A DNA stretch of 64,000 bases, taken from NCBI GenBank assembly GCA_964501535.1, contig CAZCSV010000001.1:1-64000 (forward strand), in the 5' to 3' direction. This DNA is from FEN-1279 sp964501535. GTDB lineage: Bacteria; Bacteroidota; Ignavibacteria; Tepidaquicellales; Tepidaquicellaceae. Positions within the stretch are counted from its first letter, which is position 1; each line of letters starts with the position of its first letter. Position numbers and translations under genes: made by a program. Shown here piece by piece: positions 7,090 through 14,931 of the stretch. The notes beneath the pieces are model-generated. The model made no database searches and was not told where the DNA came from. It was given only the letters and a program-made list of their open reading frames with translations.

Positions 7090-7695
7090 TTATCTGCTTT
7101 TTATGGAAATAATCGTCATTATAAGCCCGATTATGAAAAGGAAAATCAATACCGTCATGAATGCCGCCGAATTCCAGAAGTTCGCTACTATTCCCCATAT
7201 TATGAAAATCCATAAAATGGATACTATCAGGAATAAACTCCAGCTCAGCATCATCGACTGCCTCGTCGACCTTTTCTTGTGAAATGTCTTGAAAAGCGTC
7301 TGCACGAATATGAAATAAAAAAGCCCCAGCCCCAATGCCGAAAGCAAAATGTATATGAATAGCTTCGTGTTTGTCATTCCGCCCTCTTTCATCGGTGCCG
7401 TTATCAGAGAATCTATTATCTGTGGTTCCTTTTTGCTCGTGTCAATCTGGTTTATTATTTTGTTCGTGTCTATCTGAAGCGTGTTCTTCTGAGTCGTGTC
7501 TGTCGCTTTCTTACCTGAAGATGTCTTGGTCGAGTCCACTGCTTTTTTCTTTATTGAATCCTGTGAATGTGCATTGCTGAACGCAAATAATAACGTTAAT
7601 ATTATGCAGAATGCTAAAAAGGAAATATTTATTGACCCTGCTTTATTTGCCGGTTTCCTTTTTATCGATGTATGTTGTATCATAATTGTTTTCAA
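7090..7695 (-). CDS. Membrane protein of unknown function overlapping accC
   Basis: The 201-residue product has a hydrophobic N-terminal segment (about residues 23-41, ending FAFSNAHSQ, a likely signal peptidase site). A Lys/Thr/Asp-rich hydrophilic stretch of about 65 residues follows, then three strongly hydrophobic segments (about 110-130, 148-168 and 175-196). I recognise no family. The first 53 bp overlap the end of accC in another frame. No Met codon suits a start after the accC stop, because the signal segment would be lost; Met5 (7683) is an alternative that still overlaps. The overlap implies translational coupling to accC, but a link to carboxylase function is not evident. Confidence 0.65.
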   Translation of the reverse strand: MKTIMIQHTSIKRKPANKAGSINISFLAFCIILTLLFAFSNAHSQDSIKKKAVDSTKTSSGKKATDTTQKNTLQIDTNKIINQIDTSKKEPQIIDSLITAPMKEGGMTNTKLFIYILLSALGLGLFYFIFVQTLFKTFHKKRSTRQSMMLSWSLFLIVSILWIFIIWGIVANFWNSAAFMTVLIFLFIIGLIMTIISIKSR

Positions 7696-8983
7696 TAAAA
7701 TTTTTGTCGTTCATAATTTGTTGAAAAAGTGGAATTGTGGTCTTCACTCCTTCCACTATGAACTCTTCCAGTGCCCTGCTCATTCTCCTGATGGCTTCAT
7801 TCCTGTTCTCTGCGTGTACAATCAGTTTTGCTATCAGAGAATCGTAGTAGCTCGTGATGGTGTAACCCGGATAACAGTGCGTGTCGACCCTTACTCCGAA
7901 TCCGTCGGGAGAATGAAAAGTCGTGAGCATCCCGGGAGATGGCCTGAAATTATTGTCCACGTCTTCAGCGTTAATCCTGCATTCCATTGCATGACCTCTG
8001 AATTTCGGCTTCCTTATCGAAATTCTCTTCCCGTCTGCTATGTTTATCTGCTCCTTGACTGAATCGTGATTATTTAACATCTCCGTTACTGTATGCTCTA
8101 CCTGTACTCTGGTGTTCATCTCCATAAAATAAAAATTGAAATCCTTGTCGACTATAAATTCCACTGTCCCGCCGTTCAGATAATTTATTGAACGTGCCAC
8201 TTTTTCTGCAGTCTCTGACATACTTGCTCTGATTTCATCGTTGATAAATGGTGACGGGGTTTCCTCGATTAATTTCTGCTGCCTCCTTTGAACCGTGCAG
8301 TCGCGTTCCATGAGCGGTAGAACTCTGCCGAATGAATCTCCAAAAATTGGTATCTCTATATGACGCGGATGCTCGATGAATTTTTCTATGTACATATCAT
8401 CATTTCCAAATGCGGATAATGCTTCGCTTTTTGCCAATGTATAAGCTGTCTCGAGCCTTGATTTTTCCCTTACTATCCTCATACCTTTTCCGCCTCCGCC
8501 CGCTGAAGCCTTCAGCATTATCGGATACCCGATTTCATCGCATACCTTTACCGCTTCCTCAAAATCCTTTACTGTTCCGTCACTCCCCGGAATTACTGGT
8601 ACACCGATTTTCTTCATGTTTTCTTTCGCCGATGATTTGTTACCCATAGCACTTATCATCTCTGCCGTTGGTCCGATGAATATTAAATTCGATTCCATGC
8701 AAATCTCCGCAAATTCTGCGTTTTCCGCTAAAAATCCATATCCGGGATGTATTGCCTCGGAATCCGTAATCTCAGCCGCTGCAATTATCCTCGGAATGTT
8801 TAAATAACTGTCTTTTGGAGATGGTGGTCCTATGCATACAGCTTCATCCGCAAACTTTACGTGAAGAGCGTTCTTATCCGCTTCCGAATAAACTGCCACT
8901 GTCTTAATTCCCATTTCTTTACACGTGCGGATAACCCTTAAGGCTATTTCACCTCGATTGGCAATTAATATTTTTTTTATCAT
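7643..8983 (-). CDS. accC: Biotin carboxylase, acetyl-CoA carboxylase subunit
   Basis: The 446-residue ATP-grasp enzyme carboxylates biotin on AccB, using ATP and bicarbonate, to start malonyl-CoA synthesis. It begins with the canonical KILIANRGEIALRVIRTC and has the glycine-rich ATP loop KASAGGGGKGMRIV, the catalytic stretch VEFIVDKDFNFYFMEMNTR with QVEHTVTEM, and the HAMECRINAED segment. Length equals the family norm of about 445-450. accB lies 23 bp upstream on the same strand, the usual accB-accC operon. The 3' end is shared with the next membrane protein gene. A carboxylase subunit of a different acyl-CoA carboxylase is possible, but the efp-accB-accC order supports the acetyl-CoA enzyme. 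Confidence 0.93.
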   Translation of the reverse strand: MIKKILIANRGEIALRVIRTCKEMGIKTVAVYSEADKNALHVKFADEAVCIGPPSPKDSYLNIPRIIAAAEITDSEAIHPGYGFLAENAEFAEICMESNLIFIGPTAEMISAMGNKSSAKENMKKIGVPVIPGSDGTVKDFEEAVKVCDEIGYPIMLKASAGGGGKGMRIVREKSRLETAYTLAKSEALSAFGNDDMYIEKFIEHPRHIEIPIFGDSFGRVLPLMERDCTVQRRQQKLIEETPSPFINDEIRASMSETAEKVARSINYLNGGTVEFIVDKDFNFYFMEMNTRVQVEHTVTEMLNNHDSVKEQINIADGKRISIRKPKFRGHAMECRINAEDVDNNFRPSPGMLTTFHSPDGFGVRVDTHCYPGYTITSYYDSLIAKLIVHAENRNEAIRRMSRALEEFIVEGVKTTIPLFQQIMNDKNFIENNYDTTYIDKKETGK

Positions 8984-9006
8984 TATTAAATGTAAATTAA
9001 CGAAAA

Positions 9007-9498
9007 CTATTTCTTCTCAACCAGAAACAGCAGGTGATCGTATTCGACAGCTTGTCCGTTCTTAACGCAAATCTCTGCGATTTTCCCGGATACTTCGGAT
9101 TCAATCTCATTCATTAATTTCATCGCCTCTATTATGCAGACCGTGGTCCCGGGTCTTATCTCGGAACCGACTTTTACGTAAGAATCCGCATCAGGTGACG
9201 GTGCGGCATAAAATGTACCTACCATTGGGGAGCGAATTTCTAATAAATTTTCAGGCTTTTTTGACTCTGCCTTCTTCTCTTCCGCTTTTTTCTCAGCAGA
9301 GATTTCCTCTATCTTTGGTGCGGATGAATTATGTTCAATAAGATGCGGTAGTGTTACTGCAGGAATGTTTTGTGAAATTTTTGGCCTCGGTTTCGATAAT
9401 CTGATTTTTGAACCTTCTTCTTCAATTTCCATTTCTGCTAAATTGCTCGAATCTAGCATCTTTACCAGTTTCTTTAGGTAATTTAAATCCATTTTCAT
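9007..9498 (-). CDS. accB: Biotin carboxyl carrier protein of acetyl-CoA carboxylase
   Basis: A 163-residue carrier with the biotinylation motif EAMKLMNE; Lys127 would carry biotin. The N-terminal helix-forming part (residues 1-35) resembles AccB (LKKLVKMLDSSNLAEMEI). A flexible linker rich in Ala, Glu, Lys and Pro (about 40-84) follows, and the lipoyl/biotinyl domain begins at SPMVGTFY (90-97). The hammerhead fold ends at HLLFLVEKK. It feeds AccC, encoded 23 bp downstream. The start may be Met1 or Met3. The gap to efp upstream (195 bp) holds weak hairpins around 9520-9556 and 9595-9623 that might attenuate read-through. Confidence 0.93.
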   Translation of the reverse strand: MKMDLNYLKKLVKMLDSSNLAEMEIEEEGSKIRLSKPRPKISQNIPAVTLPHLIEHNSSAPKIEEISAEKKAEEKKAESKKPENLLEIRSPMVGTFYAAPSPDADSYVKVGSEIRPGTTVCIIEAMKLMNEIESEVSGKIAEICVKNGQAVEYDHLLFLVEKK

Positions 9499-9693
9499 TT
9501 TTTTAAAATTTTTAAAAAGACATTTACTCCGGACTTATTTTCCGGTCTTTCTCTCCCGCAAAAAACAACGGTAATGTTAAATTCTCAAATCCTTTATTAT
9601 AGGTTAACGAAAACCTTTATAATTCCTTCTGCCAGGATTTTTGAAATTCGATCACGATAAATGTTCTTTATCGGTATCGAGTATCAAAAATTT

Positions 9694-10257
9694 TTACGCT
9701 TTTACTCTTTCTATATATTCGTGTGTCCTGATATCGACTTTTATTATGTCCCCTTCGTTAACAAAAAGTGGAACGTTTACTACCGCACCGGTCTCTAAAA
9801 CTGCCTGTTTCGTTGCTCCCGTCGCTGTGTTTCCTTTTACTCCGGGAGGTGCAGACGTAATTAAAAGCTCAACGTGAGGAGGCATCTCCACTGATAATGG
9901 CTTTGAGTCATGAAATGTAATCTGTACGTTTTGACCCGGCTTCATGAATTCTCCCTGGTCACCAACTAAATTTTCACTCAAATGAATCTGCTCATAAGTA
10001 TCGTTGTCCATAAAGTAATAGTCCGTGTTGTCTTTATATAAAAATTGATATGTTTTGAATTCCAATCTCTCGATTTCAATTTCCTCACCAGAACGGAAAC
10101 GGTTTTCAATAGTCCTTCCGTTTTTGAGATTTCTCATCTTTACCTGGTAAAAAGCCCTTAAATTACCCGGAGTCCTGTGCTCTACCGACATCACCGAGTG
10201 CAATTCACCGTTAAATTTGATAACAATTCCTGTTTTTAAATCTGAAGTTGTAGCCAT
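9694..10257 (-). CDS. efp: Elongation factor P
   Basis: The 187-residue protein has the three beta-barrel domains of EF-P, which rescues ribosomes stalled on polyproline by entering the E site. Recognisable parts are the KOW-like N-terminal domain, the central VEMPPHVELLITSAPPG stretch and the C-terminal VNEGDIIKVDIRTHEYIERV. The tip loop that touches peptidyl-tRNA reads TPGNLRAF: Asn32 stands where E. coli has the modified Lys34 (KPGKGQAF), and an Arg follows at 34. Lysylation is therefore impossible at that position. I recall the same PGNLRAF loop in Chlorobium EF-P, which supports the taxonomic reading. It leads the efp-accB-accC run. Upstream is a non-coding AT-rich divergent promoter region shared with gap. 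Confidence 0.93.
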   Translation of the reverse strand: MATTSDLKTGIVIKFNGELHSVMSVEHRTPGNLRAFYQVKMRNLKNGRTIENRFRSGEEIEIERLEFKTYQFLYKDNTDYYFMDNDTYEQIHLSENLVGDQGEFMKPGQNVQITFHDSKPLSVEMPPHVELLITSAPPGVKGNTATGATKQAVLETGAVVNVPLFVNEGDIIKVDIRTHEYIERVKA

Positions 10258-10422
10258 AAAATAAAAATTTACAAAAATTTAAGCATTTACAAATATAATT
10301 AAATATGCTGCTAAAATCAATTTAAGATTTATATAAATTTGATTTGATTTTTTTGCACTATTTAGGTATTTTAATCCAAAAATAACAAAAAATTAGTTAA
10401 AATATTAAAAAATGGAGGTAAA

Positions 10423-11415
10423 ATGCCTATAAAAATTGGAATAAATGGTTTTGGTAGAATCGGTAGACTGGTCTTCAGAAGAATGATGGAAGTTGGGGGA
10501 TTTGAGGTGGTTGCGATTAATGACTTAATGGACCCGAAAACGCTCGCTCATTTGTTGAAATATGATTCCGTACATAGAAAATTTCCCGGTGAGGTTAAAG
10601 CTCTCGAAAATGGAGTGTCTGTTAACGGAAAAATTATCAAAATTACAGCGGAAAAAGACCCGTCATTGCTTGGATGGGGTAAAATGGGCGTCGATATTGT
10701 GATTGAATCAACCGGTGTGTTCACAAAGAAAGAAAAACTCCAGCTGCATATCGATGCAGGTGCTAAAAAGGTAATCCTTACCGCACCTCCGAAAGATGAC
10801 CTTGATGCTATGGTGGTAATCGGCGTTAATGACTCATCTTTAAAATCCGAACATAAAATTATTTCGAATGCATCCTGCACTACGAATTGCCTTGCGCCTA
10901 TGGTGAAGGTTCTGGATAATGTATTCGGTATTCAAAAAGGATTTATGACTACCGTGCATGCTTATACAAATGACCAGGTTATGCTCGACCAGCCGCATAA
11001 GGACTTGAGAAGAGCAAGAGCAGGCGCCGCTAATATCTTGCCTACCACGACTGGTGCCGCAAAGGCAGTCGGAAAAGTCCTTCCGCATCTGAAAGGTAAA
11101 CTCGATGGCTTTGCTCTCAGGGTTCCCGTTCCCGACGGCTCATTGACGGATTTCGTCTGCATTTTGAACAAGGAAGCGACTAAAGAAGAGATAAATGCGG
11201 CTATGAAAAAAGCATCGGAAAATGACCTGAAAGGTATACTTGAATACTGCGAAGACCCGGTCGTATCGAGCGATATTATCGGTAATAGCTATTCCTGTAT
11301 TTTCGACTCCCTCTCGACTATGGTAAGCGGAAATCTTGTTAAAGTCGTCGGATGGTATGATAATGAATGGGGTTATAGCTGCAGAGTGGTCGATTTGATG
11401 AAAAAAATGGTCTAA
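10423..11415 (+). CDS. gap: Glyceraldehyde-3-phosphate dehydrogenase, type I
   Basis: At 330 residues this is full length for the phosphorylating enzyme of glycolysis and gluconeogenesis. The Rossmann loop GINGFGRIGR (6-15) binds NAD, and AIND with Asp34 favours NAD over NADP. The active site is SNASCTTNCLAP with Cys152 as nucleophile. YDNEWGYSCRVVDL closes the catalytic domain. A clear Shine-Dalgarno GGAGG lies 6 bases before ATG (10414-10418). The gene stands alone, with its own terminator after the stop, and is expected to be highly expressed. Together with PEP carboxykinase (42028) it supports two-way central carbon flow. Confidence 0.97.
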   Translation: MPIKIGINGFGRIGRLVFRRMMEVGGFEVVAINDLMDPKTLAHLLKYDSVHRKFPGEVKALENGVSVNGKIIKITAEKDPSLLGWGKMGVDIVIESTGVFTKKEKLQLHIDAGAKKVILTAPPKDDLDAMVVIGVNDSSLKSEHKIISNASCTTNCLAPMVKVLDNVFGIQKGFMTTVHAYTNDQVMLDQPHKDLRRARAGAANILPTTTGAAKAVGKVLPHLKGKLDGFALRVPVPDGSLTDFVCILNKEATKEEINAAMKKASENDLKGILEYCEDPVVSSDIIGNSYSCIFDSLSTMVSGNLVKVVGWYDNEWGYSCRVVDLMKKMV

Positions 11416-11437
11416 GGAATTGAATGTAAAATATTAA

Positions 11438-11472
11438 ATTGTCATCTCTGAAAAGGGATGGCAATTTTTTTT
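11438..11472 (+). terminator. Terminator of gap
   Basis: ATTGTCATCTC (11438-11448) pairs with GGGATGGCAAT (11455-11465) through 11 pairs, two of them G-U, around a TGAAAA loop. Seven T residues follow. It starts 23 bp after the gap stop codon. Confidence 0.85.
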
Positions 11473-11549
11473 GTATTAATGTTAAAAAATATTTCTTATA
11501 TTTTGTCATTAAAGCGTAATCATTTTAAAATCAAAAAAAATTAATAATA

Positions 11550-12167
11550 ATGAGGAAAAAAATATTTATCAACTTTGTATTGTTTTTGGCATTGATATCT
11601 TTTTCCTGCACGGGAATTAAAGATGCTATCGTCAATGTCCAGAGATTGCAGTTTAAGCTTGCCAACATTACAAATATGAAAGTTGCCGGCGTCAGTTTTG
11701 GTAATAAGCTCGATATTAAGGATTTTAGCCTGCTTGACGGGGCAACACTTTTGTCAGCTTTTACAACGGGAAAGTTGAATACTTCCTTTACTCTGAATTT
11801 GCTTGCTAAAAATCCTAACGATGGTACGGGCGGAACCGCAAATACTTCTGCTGTCATTAAAGCTCTCGCTTGGAGATTATTTATAGACGAATCCGAACTG
11901 ATTAATGGAAACATCTCTCAGGGTATCGAAGTCCCGGGAGTTGGCAAAGAAACCACTATCCCTATTGATATGGCTTTCGATTTACTAAGCTTCTTTAAAG
12001 GTGATAATTATGACAAACTGATGAACCTTGCTCTCGCCCTCGGCGGTAAAAACGGCTCCTGCGCAAGGGTGAAATTGGGTGTAAAACCCACAGTCGACAC
12101 TTTCCTCGGTCCTATAACTTATCCGGGGGAAATTACCGTAATCGATAAGGAATTTAAATCTCAGTAG
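11550..12167 (+). CDS. Lipoprotein with WHy/LEA-2-like domain
   Basis: This 205-residue protein starts with a signal peptide ending in a lipobox-like LISFSCTG (Cys about residue 20), so it is probably lipid-anchored. The rest resembles LEA type 2 / WHy domains: an outer strand segment with SFTLNLLAKNPND, then WRLFIDESELINGNISQGI, VPGVGKETTIPIDM and a final strand. Such domains occur in stress-associated and envelope proteins, and no enzymatic role is known. The gene is monocistronic, between gap and two tRNAs. Family call is by pattern resemblance. Confidence 0.6.
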   Translation: MRKKIFINFVLFLALISFSCTGIKDAIVNVQRLQFKLANITNMKVAGVSFGNKLDIKDFSLLDGATLLSAFTTGKLNTSFTLNLLAKNPNDGTGGTANTSAVIKALAWRLFIDESELINGNISQGIEVPGVGKETTIPIDMAFDLLSFFKGDNYDKLMNLALALGGKNGSCARVKLGVKPTVDTFLGPITYPGEITVIDKEFKSQ

Positions 12168-12227
12168 TTTTTTTGAATAAAATACGACTTGAAAAAAGAA
12201 AATTAAAGATTTATTTTTGATACCTAA

Positions 12228-12300
12228 GCGGGAATAGCTCAGTTGGTAGAGCGCAACCTTGCCAAGGTTGATGTCGCGAGTTCGAGCCTCGTTTCCCGCT
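12228..12300 (+). tRNA. tRNA-Gly (GCC)
   Basis: A 73-nt cloverleaf: acceptor GCGGGAA pairs with TTCCCGC, discriminator T at 12300. The anticodon loop TTGCCAA is closed by CAACC/GGTTG, giving anticodon GCC. The T-loop is TTCGAGC. The 3' CCA is not encoded. It sits 13 bp before tRNA-Cys, and the two are probably co-transcribed. Confidence 0.95.
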
Positions 12301-12313
12301 CATTTTGTTTAAC

Positions 12314-12386
12314 GGCGTCGTACCCAAGTGGCTAAGGGAGCAGTCTGCAAAACTGTTATGCATCGGTTCGAATCCGATCGACGCCT
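12314..12386 (+). tRNA. tRNA-Cys (GCA)
   Basis: Acceptor GGCGTCG pairs with CGACGCC (12379-12385), discriminator T at 12386. The anticodon loop CTGCAAA gives GCA, decoding UGC and UGU. The T-arm has GGTTCGAATCC. CCA is not encoded. The terminator at 12396 follows. Confidence 0.95.
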
Positions 12387-12395
12387 CAAAAAAAT

Positions 12396-12428
12396 AGCTA
12401 CTTTACATAAACAAAGTAGCTTTTTTTT
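12396..12428. terminator. Bidirectional terminator between tRNA-Cys and a convergent gene
   Basis: AGCTACTTT (12396-12404) and AAAGTAGCT (12413-12421) form a perfect 9-bp stem with an 8-nt loop. T residues follow on the plus strand (12422-12428), and a run of A at 12388-12394 gives a T tail on the minus strand. It can therefore end both the tRNA transcript and the convergent glycosyltransferase transcript. Confidence 0.85.
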
Positions 12429-13989
12429 ATTTCTGCGTAACTTTTAATATCAGCAGTCTTTGATTTGTATTCTTTTCCATAGGAGACTGGTATAAGATTT
12501 CTCCTATGCCTCTGATGTTTTTCCATTTATTATCAGGTATTACCACACAGACATAATTTTCTTTTTTTGCCGTCTGAAAAATAATTTCGCTTGCATCGGT
12601 ATTATCTTCCAACCACGTGCGGTTGAATCGCCTGTAGTCTATTTCGCTGAATATCTCCACAATCGCATCGTTGCAGAAAATCGTATTGCTGTCGGGAATG
12701 TTTCGGAGAAACTCCGCAGTGGTTTTCTTTTCGGGATATCCTGATTCGTAATTATTGCTCCAGATGTATAACCACATTGTAAGATAAATCATACAGGAAA
12801 TGAAAACTGCTGCAAGCAGTGAATTCCTGATGTTTATCTTTTTCAGAAAATTGGATTTTAATGACGACCCGTTAAGATGTTCGATTACGTTTTGCATCCC
12901 GTATGCAGTTAATACCGAATATAACGGAATCAATGCAACGAAATGCCTGTTCAGTCCGAGATTCGATTTCATCATCCAGCTTAAAGTAATAAATATTAGT
13001 ATCCCAAGCCCGGAATATAGAAGCCACTTGTTTTCCTTCGCACATCTTTTTATACCGAATGTAATGAAGACCAAATTAATCCCCGAGAATAAAAATGGTA
13101 TTATTATGGGATAATGGATAAAATCCCATACTACTTTAATAATTCCTCCCTGAAAGGAATTTCTTTCCTGCAAAGCGTCACTTGCGAACTGCTGTGTCTG
13201 GAAAAGAAAACCGAACAGCTTTCCGTCGAATGGCTCTCTCAAAAATGCCCAGATAATTATTGCTAATCCCGGCAATAGGAAGTTTAAAGTTTTTTTGCTT
13301 AATACTTTTTTGCTTTTCCTTAAATCCGCTAAGTATAAAATAAAGGATATTAATATTATTACCCATGCCTCATATCTTAGCATACATGCAAATGTCAAGA
13401 TTATTGACGATAGGATATATTTCCCTTTGGAAACGGAAATAATGAATAAAAGTAATAGTAATGCAAAAAGTGATTCTGGCTGTGCAGTCGTTCCCATTAA
13501 AATTCCGACGGGAAATAATGCACAAAGAACCGATGAGACAAATGCAACAAATAAACTGTTATCGGAATTCTTTTTATACGTTAAATAAAAAAGAAGAAAT
13601 GGCATTATTGCCCAGATAAACATATTGGAAATCCTGATTGAATCCATATTTGCTCCTATTAGTATTGCACCTGCAGATAAATAGTGGAAAAGTGGAAGCC
13701 ATACCCAGTGAATACTTAAATCTTCCGGAGATAAAATGATTTGTCTTGCTATCGTATGGTGTATGTATGCATCCGTATCAACATCAGGGAAACCTGTTAT
13801 AAAATAATACTGCCACAACATTATGATTAATACGATACTAAATAAAATAGTAAAGCATGTTATAAAATAATATTTCCGTCTAATATATATAATAAAATAA
13901 GAATTTATTTCAAAATTTATAAAAAGCGAATGAATTAATAAACACAGAAAAGCGTGATAAATCATTATTATTACAAATATAATACTCAT
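12427..13989 (-). CDS. GT-C fold membrane glycosyltransferase (GT39/ArnT-like)
   Basis: The 520-residue protein has about a dozen hydrophobic segments and no signal peptide. The first extracytoplasmic loop after the second or third segment carries an acidic motif, FPDVDTDAYIHH (about residues 68-79), as in lipid-phosphate-sugar-dependent GT-C enzymes. FACMLRYEAWVIIL and MMKSNLGLNRHFVALIPLY resemble conserved membrane motifs of the family. The C-terminal 110 residues form a soluble extracytoplasmic domain (from about 410). Such enzymes move a sugar from a polyprenyl carrier to a lipid or protein; donor and acceptor cannot be told here. It is transcribed alone and ends at the shared terminator. 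A second, unrelated-looking GT-C enzyme is at 52463. Confidence 0.68.
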   Translation of the reverse strand: MSIIFVIIMIYHAFLCLLIHSLFINFEINSYFIIYIRRKYYFITCFTILFSIVLIIMLWQYYFITGFPDVDTDAYIHHTIARQIILSPEDLSIHWVWLPLFHYLSAGAILIGANMDSIRISNMFIWAIMPFLLFYLTYKKNSDNSLFVAFVSSVLCALFPVGILMGTTAQPESLFALLLLLFIISVSKGKYILSSIILTFACMLRYEAWVIILISFILYLADLRKSKKVLSKKTLNFLLPGLAIIIWAFLREPFDGKLFGFLFQTQQFASDALQERNSFQGGIIKVVWDFIHYPIIIPFLFSGINLVFITFGIKRCAKENKWLLYSGLGILIFITLSWMMKSNLGLNRHFVALIPLYSVLTAYGMQNVIEHLNGSSLKSNFLKKINIRNSLLAAVFISCMIYLTMWLYIWSNNYESGYPEKKTTAEFLRNIPDSNTIFCNDAIVEIFSEIDYRRFNRTWLEDNTDASEIIFQTAKKENYVCVVIPDNKWKNIRGIGEILYQSPMEKNTNQRLLILKVTQK

Positions 13990-14154
13990 GTTACAATTTG
14001 TTACATTATTTTACTTTCAAGAGATATTCATTCGGAAAATTGAATATATTTTTGTAATGAAAGAAAAAATCCAAAATTTACAGTTAAGCATTATATATTT
14101 TTTTCCGGTTTAATTTTGACATTTAATAGAAAAATTTCCCATATCCCTCAATAT

Positions 14155-14193
14155 GACAGTAAAAGTCCTCACGGACTTTTGCTGTCTCTTTTT
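14155..14193 (+). terminator. Orphan intrinsic terminator or attenuator ahead of the response-regulator gene
   Basis: GACAGTAAAAGTCC (14155-14168) and GGACTTTTGCTGTC (14173-14186) pair along 14 bp, including one T-G wobble, closed by TCAC. A T-rich tail TCTTTTTT follows. No plus-strand gene precedes it; the nearest upstream gene points the other way. It could end an unseen small RNA or attenuate the two-component operon that starts 37 bp later. Confidence 0.65.
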
Positions 14194-14229
14194 TAAAATT
14201 CTTTTATTATCTTTAAATAAAATACAATT

Positions 14230-14922
14230 TTGAATAAGAATATCTTGATAATAGACGATGATTCGAAATTAAACGAATTGCTGTCCGAATATCTGACAAA
14301 AAACGGTTTTAAATGTGAAACCGCTGAAGCCCCGTCAGAAGCATTTTCGAAATTAAAAAAGAATATTTTTGATCTGATAATTCTCGATATTATGCTTCCT
14401 GAAATGGATGGATTCGAAGTCTGTAAATTGATTCGGAAAGAAAATGAAACTCCGATTATTATGTTAACTGCAAGAGGGGAAGTTACGGATAAAATAGTAG
14501 GTCTGGAACTCGGTGCGGATGACTACCTGCCAAAACCATTTGAACCACGTGAACTCTTAGCCAGAATTACTTCGATAATTAGAAGAGTGGAAGGAAAACT
14601 GAAATTATCCCCAAGCATTAGATTTAAGAACCTGATAGTGGATATTAATAAAAGAGCTGCATTTATTAACGGTAAAGATATAGAACTGACAACCGCAGAG
14701 TTTGAACTCCTGGTGCTTTTTGCCAAAAGTAACGGGAAGGTTTTATCGAGAGACGATTTAATGAAAAATACCAGGGGCATTTCTTGGGAATCTTATAACC
14801 GCTCCGTTGACGTTATGGTCTCAAGATTGAGAAGTAAATTGAAAAATTATTCTCCTAAAAAAGAAGATTATATTAAAACCGTCCATTCCGTGGGATATAT
14901 GTTTTTCGCTGAGGAAGAATAA
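14230..14922 (+). CDS. OmpR-family response regulator
   Basis: The 230-residue regulator starts at TTG 14230. The receiver domain (1-120) has acidic pocket IIDDD, phosphorylatable Asp53 in ILDIMLPEMDG, the threonine in MLTARGE and Lys in LPKPFEPRELLA. The C-terminal winged helix (about 135-228) has ELTTAEFELLVLF, the recognition helix region SYNRSVDVMVSRLRSKL and the hairpin IKTVHSVGYMF typical of OmpR/PhoB. Its kinase follows 9 bp downstream and shares the operon. Target genes are unknown; the flanking exported and metabolic genes are candidates. The start is supported by immediate homology from residue 2. Confidence 0.92.
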   Translation: MNKNILIIDDDSKLNELLSEYLTKNGFKCETAEAPSEAFSKLKKNIFDLIILDIMLPEMDGFEVCKLIRKENETPIIMLTARGEVTDKIVGLELGADDYLPKPFEPRELLARITSIIRRVEGKLKLSPSIRFKNLIVDINKRAAFINGKDIELTTAEFELLVLFAKSNGKVLSRDDLMKNTRGISWESYNRSVDVMVSRLRSKLKNYSPKKEDYIKTVHSVGYMFFAEEE

Positions 14923-14931
14923 GTATTTATT

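Noticed and set aside
9520..9623. Terminator between efp and accB
   Set aside because: Hairpins such as CCGG/CCGG and AGGTT/AACCT are short and imperfect, so continued transcription of efp-accB-accC cannot be excluded.
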